64,000 nucleotides of DNA from Ryuthela nishihirai (lineage: Eukaryota; Arthropoda; Arachnida; Araneae; Heptathelidae). Position 1 is the stretch's first letter; every line of letters starts with the position of its first letter. The notes under the pieces were generated by a model. The model had not been told where the DNA came from, made no database searches, and saw nothing but the letters and a program-made list of their open reading frames with translations. Where the stretch lies: assembly GCA_038380435.1 (NCBI GenBank), contig JAWZYU010000019.1, forward strand, positions 34,063,801 to 34,127,800. Reading direction: 5' to 3'. The translations under genes and the position numbers were made by a program. Positions 1 through 11,164 of this stretch are shown here, piece by piece.

Positions 1-562
1 TTGAACATGCAAAGTGGGAGCACAAACATCCTTTCTTTCGAGTTCAAAGTAGTAGTACGTGAAAGCGCTGTTGATTCAACAATTATGATGCAACACTAGA
101 AAACGTGAATGGAAGGAAAACACAACAATGAATGCATTCATAGACGGTAATTTACGAGCCAGAGTTCGGGTGCTAATGAGCAGTTTAAGTGAAGGAGCAT
201 GACTTCAAAGGACATGTGGAGAGCACGCTACAGATTGACATTAGGATGCAGCAGATGCTCTAAACAGGCATAAATAACATTGTGCTGATTTCTGCTGCAG
301 GCTAAGGATGAGCTAATTTGTTTGCGTAACAGAAAGGTAAGTTCTTTTGTTAGCCTCGAGATAAAGATACATAAACGTACAGGTGAATTTTGATCGTAAA
401 TATAGAGTTTTGTTTTACCCTGAAATATTCCTCTTTGTAGTTCACAAAGAGTAAAAAGATTGATATTGAGTGACCAAAAATGATTTTTGGCCATATCAGT
501 TAAATTTATTTGGCAAAAAAATGACATCAATTCTTTTAGATGTTGTGATTACAGTGGTTTAG
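1..562. other. Intergenic sequence, no recognised feature
   Basis: AT-rich sequence. A 100-codon frame on the minus strand at 228-530 shows no recognisable domain, signal peptide or compositional sign of coding, so I do not call it a gene. Confidence 0.5.
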
Positions 563-716
563 GAATGCCATACTCTCTGTACATTGAAGCAAACTCTTGA
601 TGGTAGGCCACTATTTGTATAATAACAGCTCTCCAGCTCGTCCAATTCCCCAATACAACTCTGACCCCTTGGGGTCTTTTTGACCTGACTATTTAGCCCA
701 TTTGAGCACTCTCGCG
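563..716 (+). mobile_element. SINE-A relic, body only
   Basis: Strongly diverged 3' half of SINE-A. The order of blocks matches the intact copies: a version of GCCATACTCTGTGCA, then the AACAGCTCTCCAG region, then CCTTGGGGTC, then ATTTAGCCCATT. The tRNA head is absent. It is one of the oldest SINE-A copies here by divergence. Confidence 0.6.
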
Positions 717-946
717 CCTAAACGGAGGCTCTTGTGTCTCCCAGCCATTAAGGTGTACGAGCTCAGCGAGAATAACGACATTTGATGAATGCCATCATCA
801 TAATTTTTTTTGTTGCTTGCCGAAAAGCCATTCCAAGGAAAGACACACCGTCTCCGGGGTGGCTGTCAAGGCAAAAATCTTTTCTCTTTCTCTCTGCTGT
901 ACAGATAGACAACTGATTCATTTAATCACAATTGCATCCATCCTCG

Positions 947-1580
947 GGTATCCTTCTTGATGAATTAATCGGAATCATCTGGTGCCATTTTCAGGTATCC
1001 TTCTTGATGAATTAATCGGAATCTTCTGGTGCCATTTTCAGGTATCCTTCTTGATAAATTAATCGGAATCTTCTGGTGCCATTTTCAGGTATCCTTCTTG
1101 ATGAATTAATCAATTAATCGGAATCTTCTGGTGCCATTTTCAGGTATCCTTCTTGATAAACTAATCGGTATCCTCCGGTATCTTTCTTGGTGAATTAATC
1201 GGCGTCATCTGCGATCATCCTTCGTAGATCCTTCTTGATGAATTAATCAGCATCTTCTGTACCATCTTCTGGTATACTTCTTGTTGAATTAATCAGCATC
1301 TTTTGCTTCCATCTTCAGGTATCCTTCTTAATGAATTATAATCGCCATCCTATGCTACTGTCCTCAGGTATCCTTTTCAGTTAATTAATTGGCATCATCT
1401 GCTACCACTCTCGAGTAGTGTCTTCCTTGATGAATTAATCTCCACCTTCTTCTTCTATCCTCAGGTATCCTTCTTAATGAATTAATCTCCATTGTCTGCT
1501 ACCAGCCATGGGTATGCTTCTTGGTGAGTTAATCAGCATCCTCTGCTACCATCCTCATATATCTTTCTGTTTGACGTTGA
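947..1580. repeat. 47-bp minisatellite, about 13 degenerate units
   Basis: The first three units are almost identical with a 47-bp period. Each begins GTATCCTTCTTGATGAATTA and ends TGGTGCCATTTTCAG. From about 1150 the units drift in length and sequence, keeping CCTTCTTGATGAATTAATC and a CATCTTCTG core. The period is not a multiple of three and no frame stays open, so this is not a protein repeat. A homogeneous left end and decayed right end suggest recent amplification at one edge of an older array. Confidence 0.9.
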
Positions 1581-4390
1581 ATTAATTCATGGGTGGGGAT
1601 AATTCTACAAATTACAGCTTCTACTCCAACCAAAAGATTCTGGAAGATAGTCAAAAATTGAGTGATGAATACCCAAACTTTCATTTCTTATTTAATATCC
1701 TAACATAAATTCTTAAAAAAATATTCATTTTAATCCAAATTTTGAAAACAGAAAGAGCAAATAAACGGTTAGCACGCGAATGAATCCTGAAAATTATTCT
1801 ATCCATAAAAATTCAAAACCAGATCTTTCTGCGTCTCTAAAATTTCTTACTGCAGCTCATTGACCTTATGTGTACAATTTTTCAATGGTGATATTTTCTC
1901 CACGTACCTAAGAGTTTCTGAATATCATCCATTATTAGTCTAAATTTCCGAATCATTAATCAAAAAATTTGGGTCAGACCACCACAGCAAGCGAGGTTTG
2001 TTTTTTCCTTCTGCAGAATATTCAGCCTTTACAAAAAAAGGACAATGTTAAAAAGTAAAACTTTAAGAGCTCGAAGGTTTTTTGTGCGTGAAAGAGCTTA
2101 AAAATATAGGTCGTACTAATTTAAAGTTTCTTGCGTCCATTTGTTCTTTACAAGTTTTTTCCTTGTAGTATATCCTACTTGAGGTATGGGTCACGGGATT
2201 TAATCCCAGTAACAATTTAAAAAAAAAACTGACATTCTTCAGGCACTTTGCAAATTAAATTTTAGGTATTACTAAACCACTTCTTTAAATCATTTTCAGC
2301 TGACGGAATAAAACACGAAAGGAATGTAAAGGGCGATATTAATTCCCTAAGGATCCAAAACATCGAGGGGAACACTGTAGGGAAATGATACAATGTAATA
2401 TATCTTTATTAGGTAAAAAACAACCATTTAAGATTCATTAATCATACTTCTCTAATTACTGTTACCAGAAGATGTAGGAGCCTCCATTTGCATCTTTGAA
2501 ATAATTAACGTTTTTATGGCTCGTGTTCTCTTTTCTTTGTGCATTGCCTTTTTACTGTGAGCGTGGTGGAAATTTTTAATATCTTAACCTATTTTGCATT
2601 TATCTTCCTTTTTTGCTCTATTCTCTGTTTTTGATTTCTTGACTCTTACAGACATATTGTGCTTGTGTAACGTTCATTAACAAGTGTTAAGTAAATGTGG
2701 TTTGTTTTACGTTTCTGTCATTTTGACTTTTTGTTTCTAGGTGCAAATCAATGGTTATGTCGAAATTTACTTATTGCATCCAGTCCCCGACTAACACGAT
2801 ACTTCAAAACATTCATGGAAGATGAAATCTTATGCGTCGGGCACGAATTTCTCATACGAAATAATGAATATAGAGGGGGGGAGGGGATAAGTTCCAGAAT
2901 TCTAACCTGATTGATATATTTTGAGGTTTATTTAGTGCATATTTTACATATGCAACGCATGTTTTTACAGAAAAAAAAAACAACGATATAGGTAGAAATA
3001 AAAAACGTCTAAAAACAGTTTCATTTTATATATGATACTTCAGAATTGGTCAATGAAGATAAAAAGCGATTGTTGTAAACCTATTGTGGAAGAATGAAGA
3101 TGACTATTTGTATGTTTACAAGCGTTTCTACTCTTCACGTGACGAGTTGCATCTTTAACCCAACAGAGTTAATTTGTATAAGCGTAAATTGTCATCGGTC
3201 AGCGACAATTAAAAAAAGTTCTTTATTGTTTCGTTCTCTATGTTAAATAACAGTCCTATACTTTATGGTGTTGTCCTATATATTTATAAGAAGTTTAAAA
3301 ACACGTTTTTGTCTAATAATTTTTCTTCTGTCCTTTAAAAGTCCTATATTTTTGATACCAACTAAAAATCATCCTGTTATCAGTAATTTTGATACATTTT
3401 TATTATTATGGTTGATGTGATGAAAGGGCTTTTACGTTTTCGAACATTTTTTTTTTTGCTTTTTAAATAAAAATTAATACATGCATATCATTTGTTTCAT
3501 TTTAGAACTTTTCAGGATATTTGCCGCTTTTCCAGGATGACTTTGCTAGACAAGCATAACACTAATAGTATTGTTGCAAAGATTGCCTGTTGACATATAA
3601 TTCAAAAAATGTTTTTGTGGAAAAAATGAGTTTCAATGATGATCGATTGACTCATCGGCAAACCTCCTTTTGTGGAAAAAAATTCCACAAAAGAAAATAC
3701 ATTTTCAATTTATATCGTATGGTTTACTAGAAAAATAATGGTCCCCGTAGTTATAGCTGTTTAAACACACTAATTATTGTAGGAAAATTTGAACAATGTG
3801 TGTGAAAGTGCTGAAACTACGAGCAAGGATAGGTCAGATACGTCAAACATGTAAATCACCCAAGGTACACGTGGTAAGTAAAATAATATAAACATCGTAG
3901 ACTAGTAATGACGAAATGGTATTAAATCGAACGACCAGTAGTGTTAGTCGAAAATCAGCTGAACTTTAAAAAACTTGTTAAACGGAAATCTTGTTATGCG
4001 GAGTTTGGGTGTATTTTACGGCCATGAAATTTTTAATGATTATTAATTTAAATTATTAATTTTAATGAAAATTACTATTTCACCTATCTACTATGTTATA
4101 TAACAATAAGTGTATGGTGTGTTTGTTCGAAATTTGTTTTAAATCTGTTAAAATGAGTGCTAAGTCATGCATTGTTTCTAGTACCAGAACTCTTTAAATA
4201 TTCATAAATATTGATGACAAACCTAAATTCTCACATATTTTATTTTTTGTCACCTTTTTCCACAAGAAACGTGTTTAAGAAGCTAGATAACTCCGATCTT
4301 GCCTTGTCATTGATGTAACAAGGGATATCTTCTACTTTAGACAGTCTCTGTACTATTAAGATCTTTTTCTTTCGGGATACCCAGTGAGCT
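1581..4390. other. AT-rich intergenic region
   Basis: About 2.8 kb without a recognisable gene or SINE copy. A 71-codon frame at 2695-2910 (plus) has no identifiable domain. A small hairpin lies at 3667-3693: 11-bp arms (CTTTTGTGGAA and its complement) around a 5-base loop, with a related GTTTTTGTGGAAAAAA about 60 bases upstream. Confidence 0.5.
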
Positions 4391-4709
4391 GGGTGGGGTG
4401 ACTCAGTCGGTAGCACGCCAGGCTCGTAATCTGCAGGTTCTAGTTTGATTTGTTCCGGTATTGAGATTTATCTCCGCAAAACTACTCGCCTTCGGTCATT
4501 AGGAAACCGATAGGCTTGGAAAGATCGCCGTCTACCGAATGGGTTGTAAAGCTGTGCCCCCGTGTACTAGAGAATTCCCTTTGCACGCTAAGAACACGCT
4601 TAATGGACTTGACGAGAGACTACCATCTCTGTCCTAACTGCTGTCCAGTGGGTTACCCTCTCATAGCCTTCACTGAGCCCTCGGGGGACTTGTGACCTGG
4701 CTCAGAAGT
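4391..4709 (+). mobile_element. SINE-A, nearly full length
   Basis: The tRNA-like head is clear: GACTCAGTCGGTAGC as A box, then GCCAGGCTCGTAATCTGC. The B box is degraded. The body follows in the usual order (GAGATTTATCTCCGCAAAAC, GGCTTGGAAAG, AAGAACACGCTTAATGG, CTACCATCT, GAGCCCTCGGGGG, GTGACCTGG) and stops before the AAAACAACCC tail. Confidence 0.85.
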
Positions 4710-4785
4710 AAAATAATCCAACTCTTGACTAATGATAAAAATTAAATTAAGAGCACCAATAATGCGTAGAGTATAAAAGGCCAAG

Positions 4786-4882
4786 GGTTGTCTCAGTGGA
4801 TAATGCGTAAGACTCTAAACTGGTTGTTCCAGATTTGAATTCCCACTGTGCCTTCATTGATATTTCATCCGCTAATTCCAGT
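4786..4882 (+). mobile_element. Diverged tRNA-derived SINE head
   Basis: TTGTCTCAGTGGATAATGCG followed by CCAGATTTGAATTCCCA resembles an A box and B box at tRNA-like spacing, with a SINE-A-like start of the body (ATTGATATTTCATCCGC). There is no long body. This could be an old SINE-A or a related family; not a functional tRNA gene. Confidence 0.45.
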
Positions 4883-4916
4883 TTTGTTCCAGTGAGAAAG
4901 CAGACACTTCTTACGG

Positions 4917-5116
4917 GCTTGGAAAAGAGTTTCAAGTCTTGTTTTGGAAAAGAGTTTCAAGTCTTGTCTTAGAAAAGAGTTTCAAGTCTTGTCTTGGAAA
5001 AGAACTTCAAGTCGTGGCTTGGAAAAGAACTTCGAGTCCTGCTTGCAAAGGAACTTTAAGTAGTGGCTTGGAAAAGAACTTCGAGTCTGACTTGAAAAAG
5101 AAATTCGAGCCTCCGT
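4917..5116. repeat. 25-bp minisatellite, about 7-8 units
   Basis: Units of 25 bp such as TTGGAAAAGAGTTTCAAG plus TCTTGTC; starts at about 4919, 4944 and 4969, then diverging copies with GAACTTCAAGTCGTGGC. A 101-codon plus-strand frame (4939-5244) runs across it, but the period is not divisible by three and the encoded residues do not repeat in phase, so I treat the frame as accidental. Confidence 0.88.
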
Positions 5117-5398
5117 GTGAAGAAAATTCATACCCTGTACACAGTACAAAAATTCTGAATGACCTTGACTGGAAGCTTACAGTGGATTCCCTACCCACTG
5201 CTTTGAGCTCTGGATCCTCGAGTTCTGACGATTTACCCCACTGAGTGCTCAAACGTGCCTCTCAAATCCTCTCAAACAACCAACTCCTAGAGTACAAGTT
5301 GTAGTTGACAAGAGAAGCAAAGGTCTCTGAGTCTACTGGATGTTTTGACTTTTCGCGTTTGTTTGTTCTTCAATGACCTTTCAATGGTTGTATCAGTC

Positions 5399-5505
5399 AT
5401 TTGCAATTTTTGGTAAATAGTTTTTTTAAATAAAAGTACGTCTTAAGTTTTTCAAACTTAAGACGTACTTTTATTTAAAGAAACTATTTACCAAAAATTG
5501 CAAAT
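5399..5505. repeat. 52-bp-arm hairpin with 3-base loop
   Basis: Left arm 5399-5450 and right arm 5454-5505 are reverse complements with one mismatch, separated by only TTC. The arm contains AAAAGTACGTCTTAAG and GCAATTTTTGGTAAATAG. A third partial copy of the outer arm (ACCAAAAATTGCAAAT) sits just downstream near 5516-5531. Such an extruding palindrome could be a foldback element, a palindromic MITE or a snap-back copying error. Confidence 0.92.
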
Positions 5506-5536
5506 TTCCACTTTTACCAAAAATTGCAAATTGCAA

Positions 5537-5577
5537 ATCCACGTCACTGACAGACAGAAACTGTCAGTGACGTGGAT
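5537..5577. repeat. 17-bp perfect hairpin
   Basis: Arms ATCCACGTCACTGACAG (5537-5553) and its exact complement (5561-5577) flank a 7-base loop, 31 bases beyond the larger hairpin. Confidence 0.92.
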
Positions 5578-5932
5578 AGAGGCGGACAGAGGATTTGAAC
5601 AGAGATGGTATACATCAGTCATAACATAAACCAGAATTACTCAGAAAGTATCTTTACGTGGCATATTGTAAAACTTTTAATCACAATCCCTAATATGAAC
5701 AAATTAAGGGTAATTACTATAATCACACTACTTTTCGACATAGCCTCCACAGAGATTGAAGTACTTATATCGTGGGACCAGTTTTATACATTTTAGTAGA
5801 AATTTCTATCCGTTTTGCTCAGCCATTGTTGCACTGCTACGTCGTTATCACTTTAAAATCTTTGCATAACACTGATACGCTCGTGCACAACTATTAAAGG
5901 AAAATGCCCTGAGATTCATAAGAAATGGATGT
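5578..5932. other. Intergenic, no recognised feature
   Basis: AT-rich; a 63-codon plus frame at 5605-5796 has no recognisable similarity. Confidence 0.5.
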
Positions 5933-6343
5933 GTTGAGTTGTTTTCCCCTGAGTGGCACGTTTTTGTGCACGATGGGCTAAATGACCAGGTCATTAGGAC
6001 CCCAAGGGCTCAGAGAAGGAAGGTAACCCACTGGACAGCTGTTAGGAGACAGATGGTAGTATCCCGTTAATACCATCCAACGTGTTCTTTAAAGTGCACA
6101 GGGTAATACTCTCCAGAACGCTTTAAGCAGTGGCCTCCTGTGCTGGAGAGCCATACCCTGGGTATGGCTCTTCAGCACACGGGGCCACTGCGAAGATCTG
6201 ATGGACAGTGGCCTTTCCAAGCCCATCGTTCTCTCCTACTGACCGAGAGCAGGGAGGGAAGTTTTAAAGAGATAAACTTCAATAATGACCTGGTAACTGA
6301 GGATTACGAACCTGGCGCGCTACCAACTGAATCACCGCGCCTC
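5933..6343 (-). mobile_element. SINE-A with internal foldback
   Basis: Complete minus-strand copy: tail complement at 5933 (GTTGTTTTCCCCTGAGTGGC), head complement near 6310-6343 (GGCGCGCTACCAACTGAATC). In the middle, 6110-6200, the stretch around GAGAGCCATACCCTG occurs twice in opposite orientation (GGAGAGCCATACCC next to GGGTATGGCTCT), with GCAGTGGCC/GGCCACTGC further out. The element therefore contains an internal inverted duplication not present in most copies. Confidence 0.88.
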
Positions 6344-6534
6344 TCACAGGAAAGGTTCTGCAGGACAATGGACGGTAGCATTCAGCCATGACAACTCAGA
6401 GATCAGTAACTACATAAGTACATTTTTTGCGAAAAAAAGTAACTGAAAATAAAATTCCCGAACTTCTGATGCGTTTCGAGTGCAAGGTATTGAAACACCT
6501 GTAAATAGCCCTGAACTGGCACCTAGCGAATGGG

Positions 6535-6808
6535 CGTGGGTGGCTCAGTCGGTAACGCGCGAGATTCATAGTCTCCATTTCCTAGGGTCAAGACCACCGT
6601 CCTTTTAATGGGACCTTAGGCTGTGGTCCCGTGTCCAAAGAGCCATACCATGAGGACGTTAAAGAACACGCTGGAGGAGCTGCCACCTTCTCCTAAGAGC
6701 TGTCCAGAGAATATCCTTCCCTATACATTTCTGAGCTCTTGGAGTCATTATTCTGGTCATTTAACCCATTGTGTGCACAAAAGTGCTGCTCTGAGGTACA
6801 ACAACCAT
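6535..6808 (+). mobile_element. SINE-A with shortened head-body junction
   Basis: Head GGTGGCTCAGTCGGTAACGC, then a deletion removing the rest of the head and start of the body, resuming at CCACCGTCC. The rest (GTGGTCCCGTGTCC, GTTAAAGAACACGCTGGA, CATTTAACCCATTGTGTGCA) continues to AGGTACAACAACC. Confidence 0.82.
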
Positions 6809-7644
6809 CATTTGATACAGTTATAGTATTGAGCTTTTCACAAGAATAACTTCATTCATCAAGAAATATTTAATAACATTTCGATAGCCTCAAAATTATT
6901 ATAACATTATTAGAGTGCATAAAAGTAAAATTTGTAAACTGCTTGGTATTCACTGCGCCATGTTATGTTATTGACATTGGCCGAAGAGGAAAGATTTATT
7001 ACTTTAAAGTTTCCAAACTTTGTCATCAACACAATTTCAGGAAAAGATTTCGCAGGATCATATTTTCCAATCACTTCGGGATTTGTTTTAAATCCATCTT
7101 AATCTTCACTAACCATAGTGGCTCATAAACACACGAGTTTAGAGCAGTTAAAGCTCAGAGAGGATGTTGCGTGCATGACGAAAACTGAGCGAAGTATCGC
7201 TCACACACCACACATCATCCATCAGACCATCCTGTCACTGAAACTTAAGGCATTTAGCTAGACGCGTTGCATGTCTTCGTGATGACATTAATATTTATTC
7301 CTCCCATTGCGCATGTTTTCTTCCGACCGACGATTACACTGCACGCTGGCAGATCTCTGACCGCTGCTCACTACATCACTTTCAGGCTTTTTTTCCCTTC
7401 TCTCTCCTCATCCTTGCACGTTTGTCGCACACGCCAGTCAGCAGCAGATAAATATTTTACCGATGTCACTCCGATCGGCTCTCTAGTGCACGACAAGAGT
7501 TGTAATTGTGCGAACCGCATCAGCTTTGCTTTGCTGTCCGAGTGATGGATGACTTTCAGTTTGAGATGCGTGTGCTTCTCCACTTTTTTTTTCACGTGAA
7601 TATTTCGCACAAATGAGGCAAAGAGAAATCTGAGGAAAACGATG
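6809..7644. other. Intergenic, unique-looking sequence
   Basis: The part from 7130 to 7570 is less AT-rich than its surroundings and has overlapping frames of 85-93 codons on both strands (7267-7545 plus; 7371-7652 and 7483-7740 minus). None shows a recognisable domain. It could hold an unrecognised exon or regulatory sequence; I cannot tell. Confidence 0.4.
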
Positions 7645-8165
7645 AATCTCAATCTTCATCGTGCACATTATAAGTCTCGGAGTACGAATGCTCCATCGCG
7701 TAAATTTCAAGTTTCGGAGGAGGAATGCTTCATCATGCATATTTTAAGTTTCAGAGTAGGAATGCGTCATCGCGCATATTTTAAGTTTCTCGGTAGGAAT
7801 GCTTTTTCGTGCATTTTAAGTTTCTCAGTAGGAAAGCTTCATCGCCGCACATTTTAAGCTTCGGAGTAGGAATGCTTCCTCGTGCACAATTGAAGTTTCG
7901 GAGTATGAATACTTCTTTAATGCAGAGCTTTAATTTCACAGTAGGAATGCCACTTCGTGCATATCTTTAATTTCACAGTTGGAATGCTTCATCGTGCATA
8001 TTTTAAATTTCGTAGTAGGAATGCTTCCTCGTGCACATTTTAAGTTCTCGGTAGGAATGCTTCATCTTGCACATTATAAGCTTCGGTCTACGAATGGTTC
8101 ATCGTGCACATTTTAAATTCCGAGAAGAATTGCTTTATCTTCAACATTTTCAGTCTCCGAAAATA
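7645..8165. repeat. Minisatellite of about 37-40 bp, roughly 13 units
   Basis: Degenerate units of the form AGTAGGAATGCTTCATCGTG followed by CACATTTTAAGTTTCGG. The length varies by a few bases between units, which breaks any reading frame. The overlapping 71-codon plus frame at 7642-7857 is a by-product. Confidence 0.9.
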
Positions 8166-8184
8166 AATACACCCAATTCTGTTT

Positions 8185-8330
8185 TTACACGGATTTTTTT
8201 ACACGATTTTGATTTAACATGGTTTGGAAAAAAATCCAGTTCTTTTTTTACACGATTTATTTTGATCTAACACGGTTTGGAAAAAAATCCAGTTCTTTTT
8301 TACACGATTTATTTTGATCTAACACGGTTC
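8185..8330. repeat. 53-bp tandem repeat, about 2.5 units
   Basis: TTTACACGATTTATTTTGAT and CACGGTTTGGAAAAAAATCC recur with a 53-bp step (second and third occurrences), directly after the preceding minisatellite. Confidence 0.85.
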
Positions 8331-8835
8331 AAACGGCGCCTTTTTAAAAATCTCCATTTGAATTTAATTCTGAAAAAATATTCCTATTCAAGAAAAAATT
8401 CCTAGAAGTTATGTTTATAAACAAAGATACCGCTTTTATGGTCACATTTTTCGAAGTAGTTTTAACTTTGAAAATGTATTATCGATACACCGTTGGAGTA
8501 TGAACACGACAGCCAAAATGTTTCAAGCGATGAAAGTAAAATAATTCCAGTCTTACTCAAACGAATGCATCTATTGTCAGAAAGTGACAACGAATAAAAT
8601 CTAGCTAATAAGCATATGTAAGTCATATGTTTTTGCACATTTGTATTCTTCGATTAGTGACATATTATTTTCTTTATGAAGGATAATTTACTTTATATAT
8701 GTACACATAATTATCTTTATAAGTTTATAAAATAAAAAAGTGTTTAATGAATAAAAATCAAATAAATATTTAATTAAAAATTTTGATATGATTTGTTTGA
8801 AAACAACTTATTATTTGTACTTATTACCCTGCATC
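8331..8835. other. AT-rich intergenic sequence
   Basis: No gene, SINE or ordered repeat recognised. Confidence 0.5.
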
Positions 8836-8838
8836 ACT

Positions 8839-9264
8839 AAGGGCATGGTGGGGGTTAGCGGAGATAAATCTGCTGGTATATGAGAGGGTGGCTGAGTCGG
8901 TAACGTTCCAAACACGTAATCTACAGTTCCCAGGCTCGAGTACCAACTGTGCCAGTTTTGAGATTTACCTCCGCTAAACACCCACCATGCCCTTGATCAG
9001 AAAGAGGACTACGATGAGCTTAGAAAGGCCGTCCGTTGATAGGACTAAATACGTGGTCCATGTGCAAGAGAGCCGTACTCTGTGCTCCTTAAAGAACACT
9101 CTGGATGGTCTTGAGAGGAGGTTACTGTCTCCTAACGTTAACGTTCACTTAAGGTTCTTTGTGGGTCTCTTTTCCCCAATCTTCTCTAAGCCTTCGGTAT
9201 CCTTGTGACCTGGCCATTTTAGACCATTGTGTGAAAAAAAAGTGCTGCTCAGAGGTTAAACAAT
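8839..9264 (+). mobile_element. SINE-A with inverted body piece ahead of its head
   Basis: The SINE proper starts near 8883 (GGGTGGCTGAGTCGGTAACG) and runs to GAGGTTAAACAA. In front of it, 8839-8876 is an inverted copy of the early body (GCATGGTGGGGGTTAGCGGA), complementary to 8961-8994. The tRNA head thus sits in the loop of a stem of about 34 bp. The remaining body is colinear, with a short insertion of AACGTTAACGTTCACTTAAG-like sequence near 9137. Confidence 0.85.
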
Positions 9265-10261
9265 CGAAATCTGCTTGCACACCAACCTAAAAAATGCAGA
9301 TTACAAGCCTGGCGAGCATCGATATAATTCCCACCTATATAATCCGAAAAATAATCGGGAAGAAATGGTTAACATAAATGTTTAATCACTGTCTAATTAC
9401 GTTTTTCTGTGTAGCTCTTTTTAAAAGAAAAATTGATATCTGTTTTATCTTTGTAATTACACCAAAGTATAAAAATATGAGATGGCATAGATCATCCAGC
9501 TCATAAACTGCAGTAGATAATTCGAAAAGAAAACGATTATCACACTGTGGATTTAAACCGGAATAAAGTAGACCAAAACAGTAAAAACCGAGAAAAAAAC
9601 ATTATTGCAAAGTAGAATACAAGAGGTTAGGGAAATGGAAACAAAGTCTTTCGGATAGAGACGCTATCGGGCGTCTCGTGTCTCGTGCTATTAAATATCC
9701 TGAATAATTACCGCTGTGCTAGAGCGCTGTCACGAACTGAGAACAATGCAGGTGCGTTAGAAGAGAGTAATTTTTCAAGATTAGTCAAGTGGCATTTGCT
9801 ACAGGCAAGTACTTGCTGGGATTAAACATGGCTGTCACGTTCTACGTTCTCTTTGTGGCGACTTCATTTCACAAGATTCTGTTGCATAACGCGAGCTTTA
9901 ATTTATTAACAGGCTTAATGTCTGTATCTGAAATTCACCTCTTCACTCACACGCAAGTGGAAGTGTTTATCTTGTAGGAAGTTAGCCAAACTTACCACTG
10001 ATGATCAAACACTTAGAGAAATGCGATCAATACTTGTCGGAAGGGATGCTCTTATAGGTGAATGTGCTGGCTTGGAGATGTTGTTTGGTAATCGAGGTAT
10101 CCAAAGATAAGTTACAAATGTGTGACCAACTGACTGGGGATATTCAGTTAAACCCTGCTAGAATCGCCGGAGCATATATCACTAAGAGTAGGACTCATTT
10201 GTTAGAGTGGGTGGAGTTGGGTTAAATTGTTTCACTGTGAGAGGTCCTCATTTTTTCTCAT
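9265..10261. other. Intergenic, no recognised gene
   Basis: A 62-codon plus frame (9789-9977) is hydrophobic but short, has no recognised domain and no flanking exon signals I trust. A small GACGC.../GCGTC inverted motif lies near 9660-9680. Confidence 0.45.
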
Positions 10262-10634
10262 GGTGGGTTGGGTTGTTTTACTTCTGGGTGGTACTTTTTG
10301 CACACGATGTTTTAAAAACCAGGTCAAAATGACCCCAAGGGCTCAGAGAAGATTCAGGAAAAGCCGAAATACTGAATAGCAGTTTAAAACCACTGAATAG
10401 CTTTTAGGAGATTGTAACTTCATCTCAAGGCCATCCAGTGTGTTCTTTAAGGGGCGCAGATTATGGCTCACCTGGACACGTACAGTCGGACTTTCCAAAC
10501 CCCTCGGTGTCCCCTTCTGGCCAAGGGTAGAATGGGGGATTTAGCGGAGATAAATCTCGACGCTGGCACAGTTGTCTCGAACCTGAGAACTGCAGTTTCG
10601 AGCCTGGCGTGCTACCGATTGAGCCAACCATTGC
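10262..10634 (-). mobile_element. SINE-A, near full length
   Basis: Minus-strand copy from the tail complement (GTTGGGTTGTTTTACTTCTG) to the head complement (GGCGTGCTACCGATTGAGCC). B box complement TCTCGAACCTGAGAAC is visible. A short AAACCACTGAATAGC-type duplication occurs near 10370-10400. Confidence 0.85.
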
Positions 10635-10684
10635 CCCTTTCACACAGTGAGTCATTTAACTCACTGTATGAAAAGAGGCAATGG
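10628..10684. repeat. Hairpin at the head end of the minus-strand SINE-A
   Basis: Arms 10628-10652 and 10659-10684 are imperfect reverse complements (CCATTGCC...ACAGTGAGT against ACTCACTGT...GGCAATGG) with a 6-base loop. The left arm overlaps the 5' end of the SINE, so the right arm is an inverted copy of the element's extreme 5' end. Confidence 0.85.
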
Positions 10685-10734
10685 CTGAGGGAGAATGCTA
10701 TAATAAAATTATATATAGGTGGGGCTTGATAGAG

Positions 10735-11164
10735 TAAATATTAGGGAGAATAATCCTATTGTGTTTTTAAAAATAATGAATAAGATAATTCTGATGAAAA
10801 ATAAGATAGATCCTTTGAAGTTAACATAAATGAACACGAAATCGCAAAGATTTCAAAGATTCAGGGCTAAGTAGGGAAAGTTGATTCACTGAACAATTTT
10901 CGGGCGCAGCTGTATATTATTCGGAAAAGACACAAAAAAGATTAAAAACGCTGATCATCGAATTTTGTTTGCGAGTCACAAAAATTATGTCGCATTGAAA
11001 CTAAGTGTTCAGTATATCTGAATCTGTTAATTGTGTTTAGTTTATTAAATCCTTCTTCTATGTGTAAATTTTTAAGTCTGAAAAATGCAACCTTTGCTCT
11101 AAATAGCAAACTATTTTAGAAATAAATTGAGCTTTTATTTTCAAACTAAACAAATATTTTTGAA
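10735..11164. other. AT-rich intergenic sequence
   Basis: No gene or repeat recognised. Confidence 0.5.

Noticed and set aside
947..1580. CRISPR-like array
   Set aside because: Contiguous 47-bp units without unique spacers; simple minisatellite.
4939..5244. Apparent repetitive protein (lysine-rich repeats)
   Set aside because: The DNA period is 25 bp, so the frame shifts with each unit and no peptide repeat is conserved.
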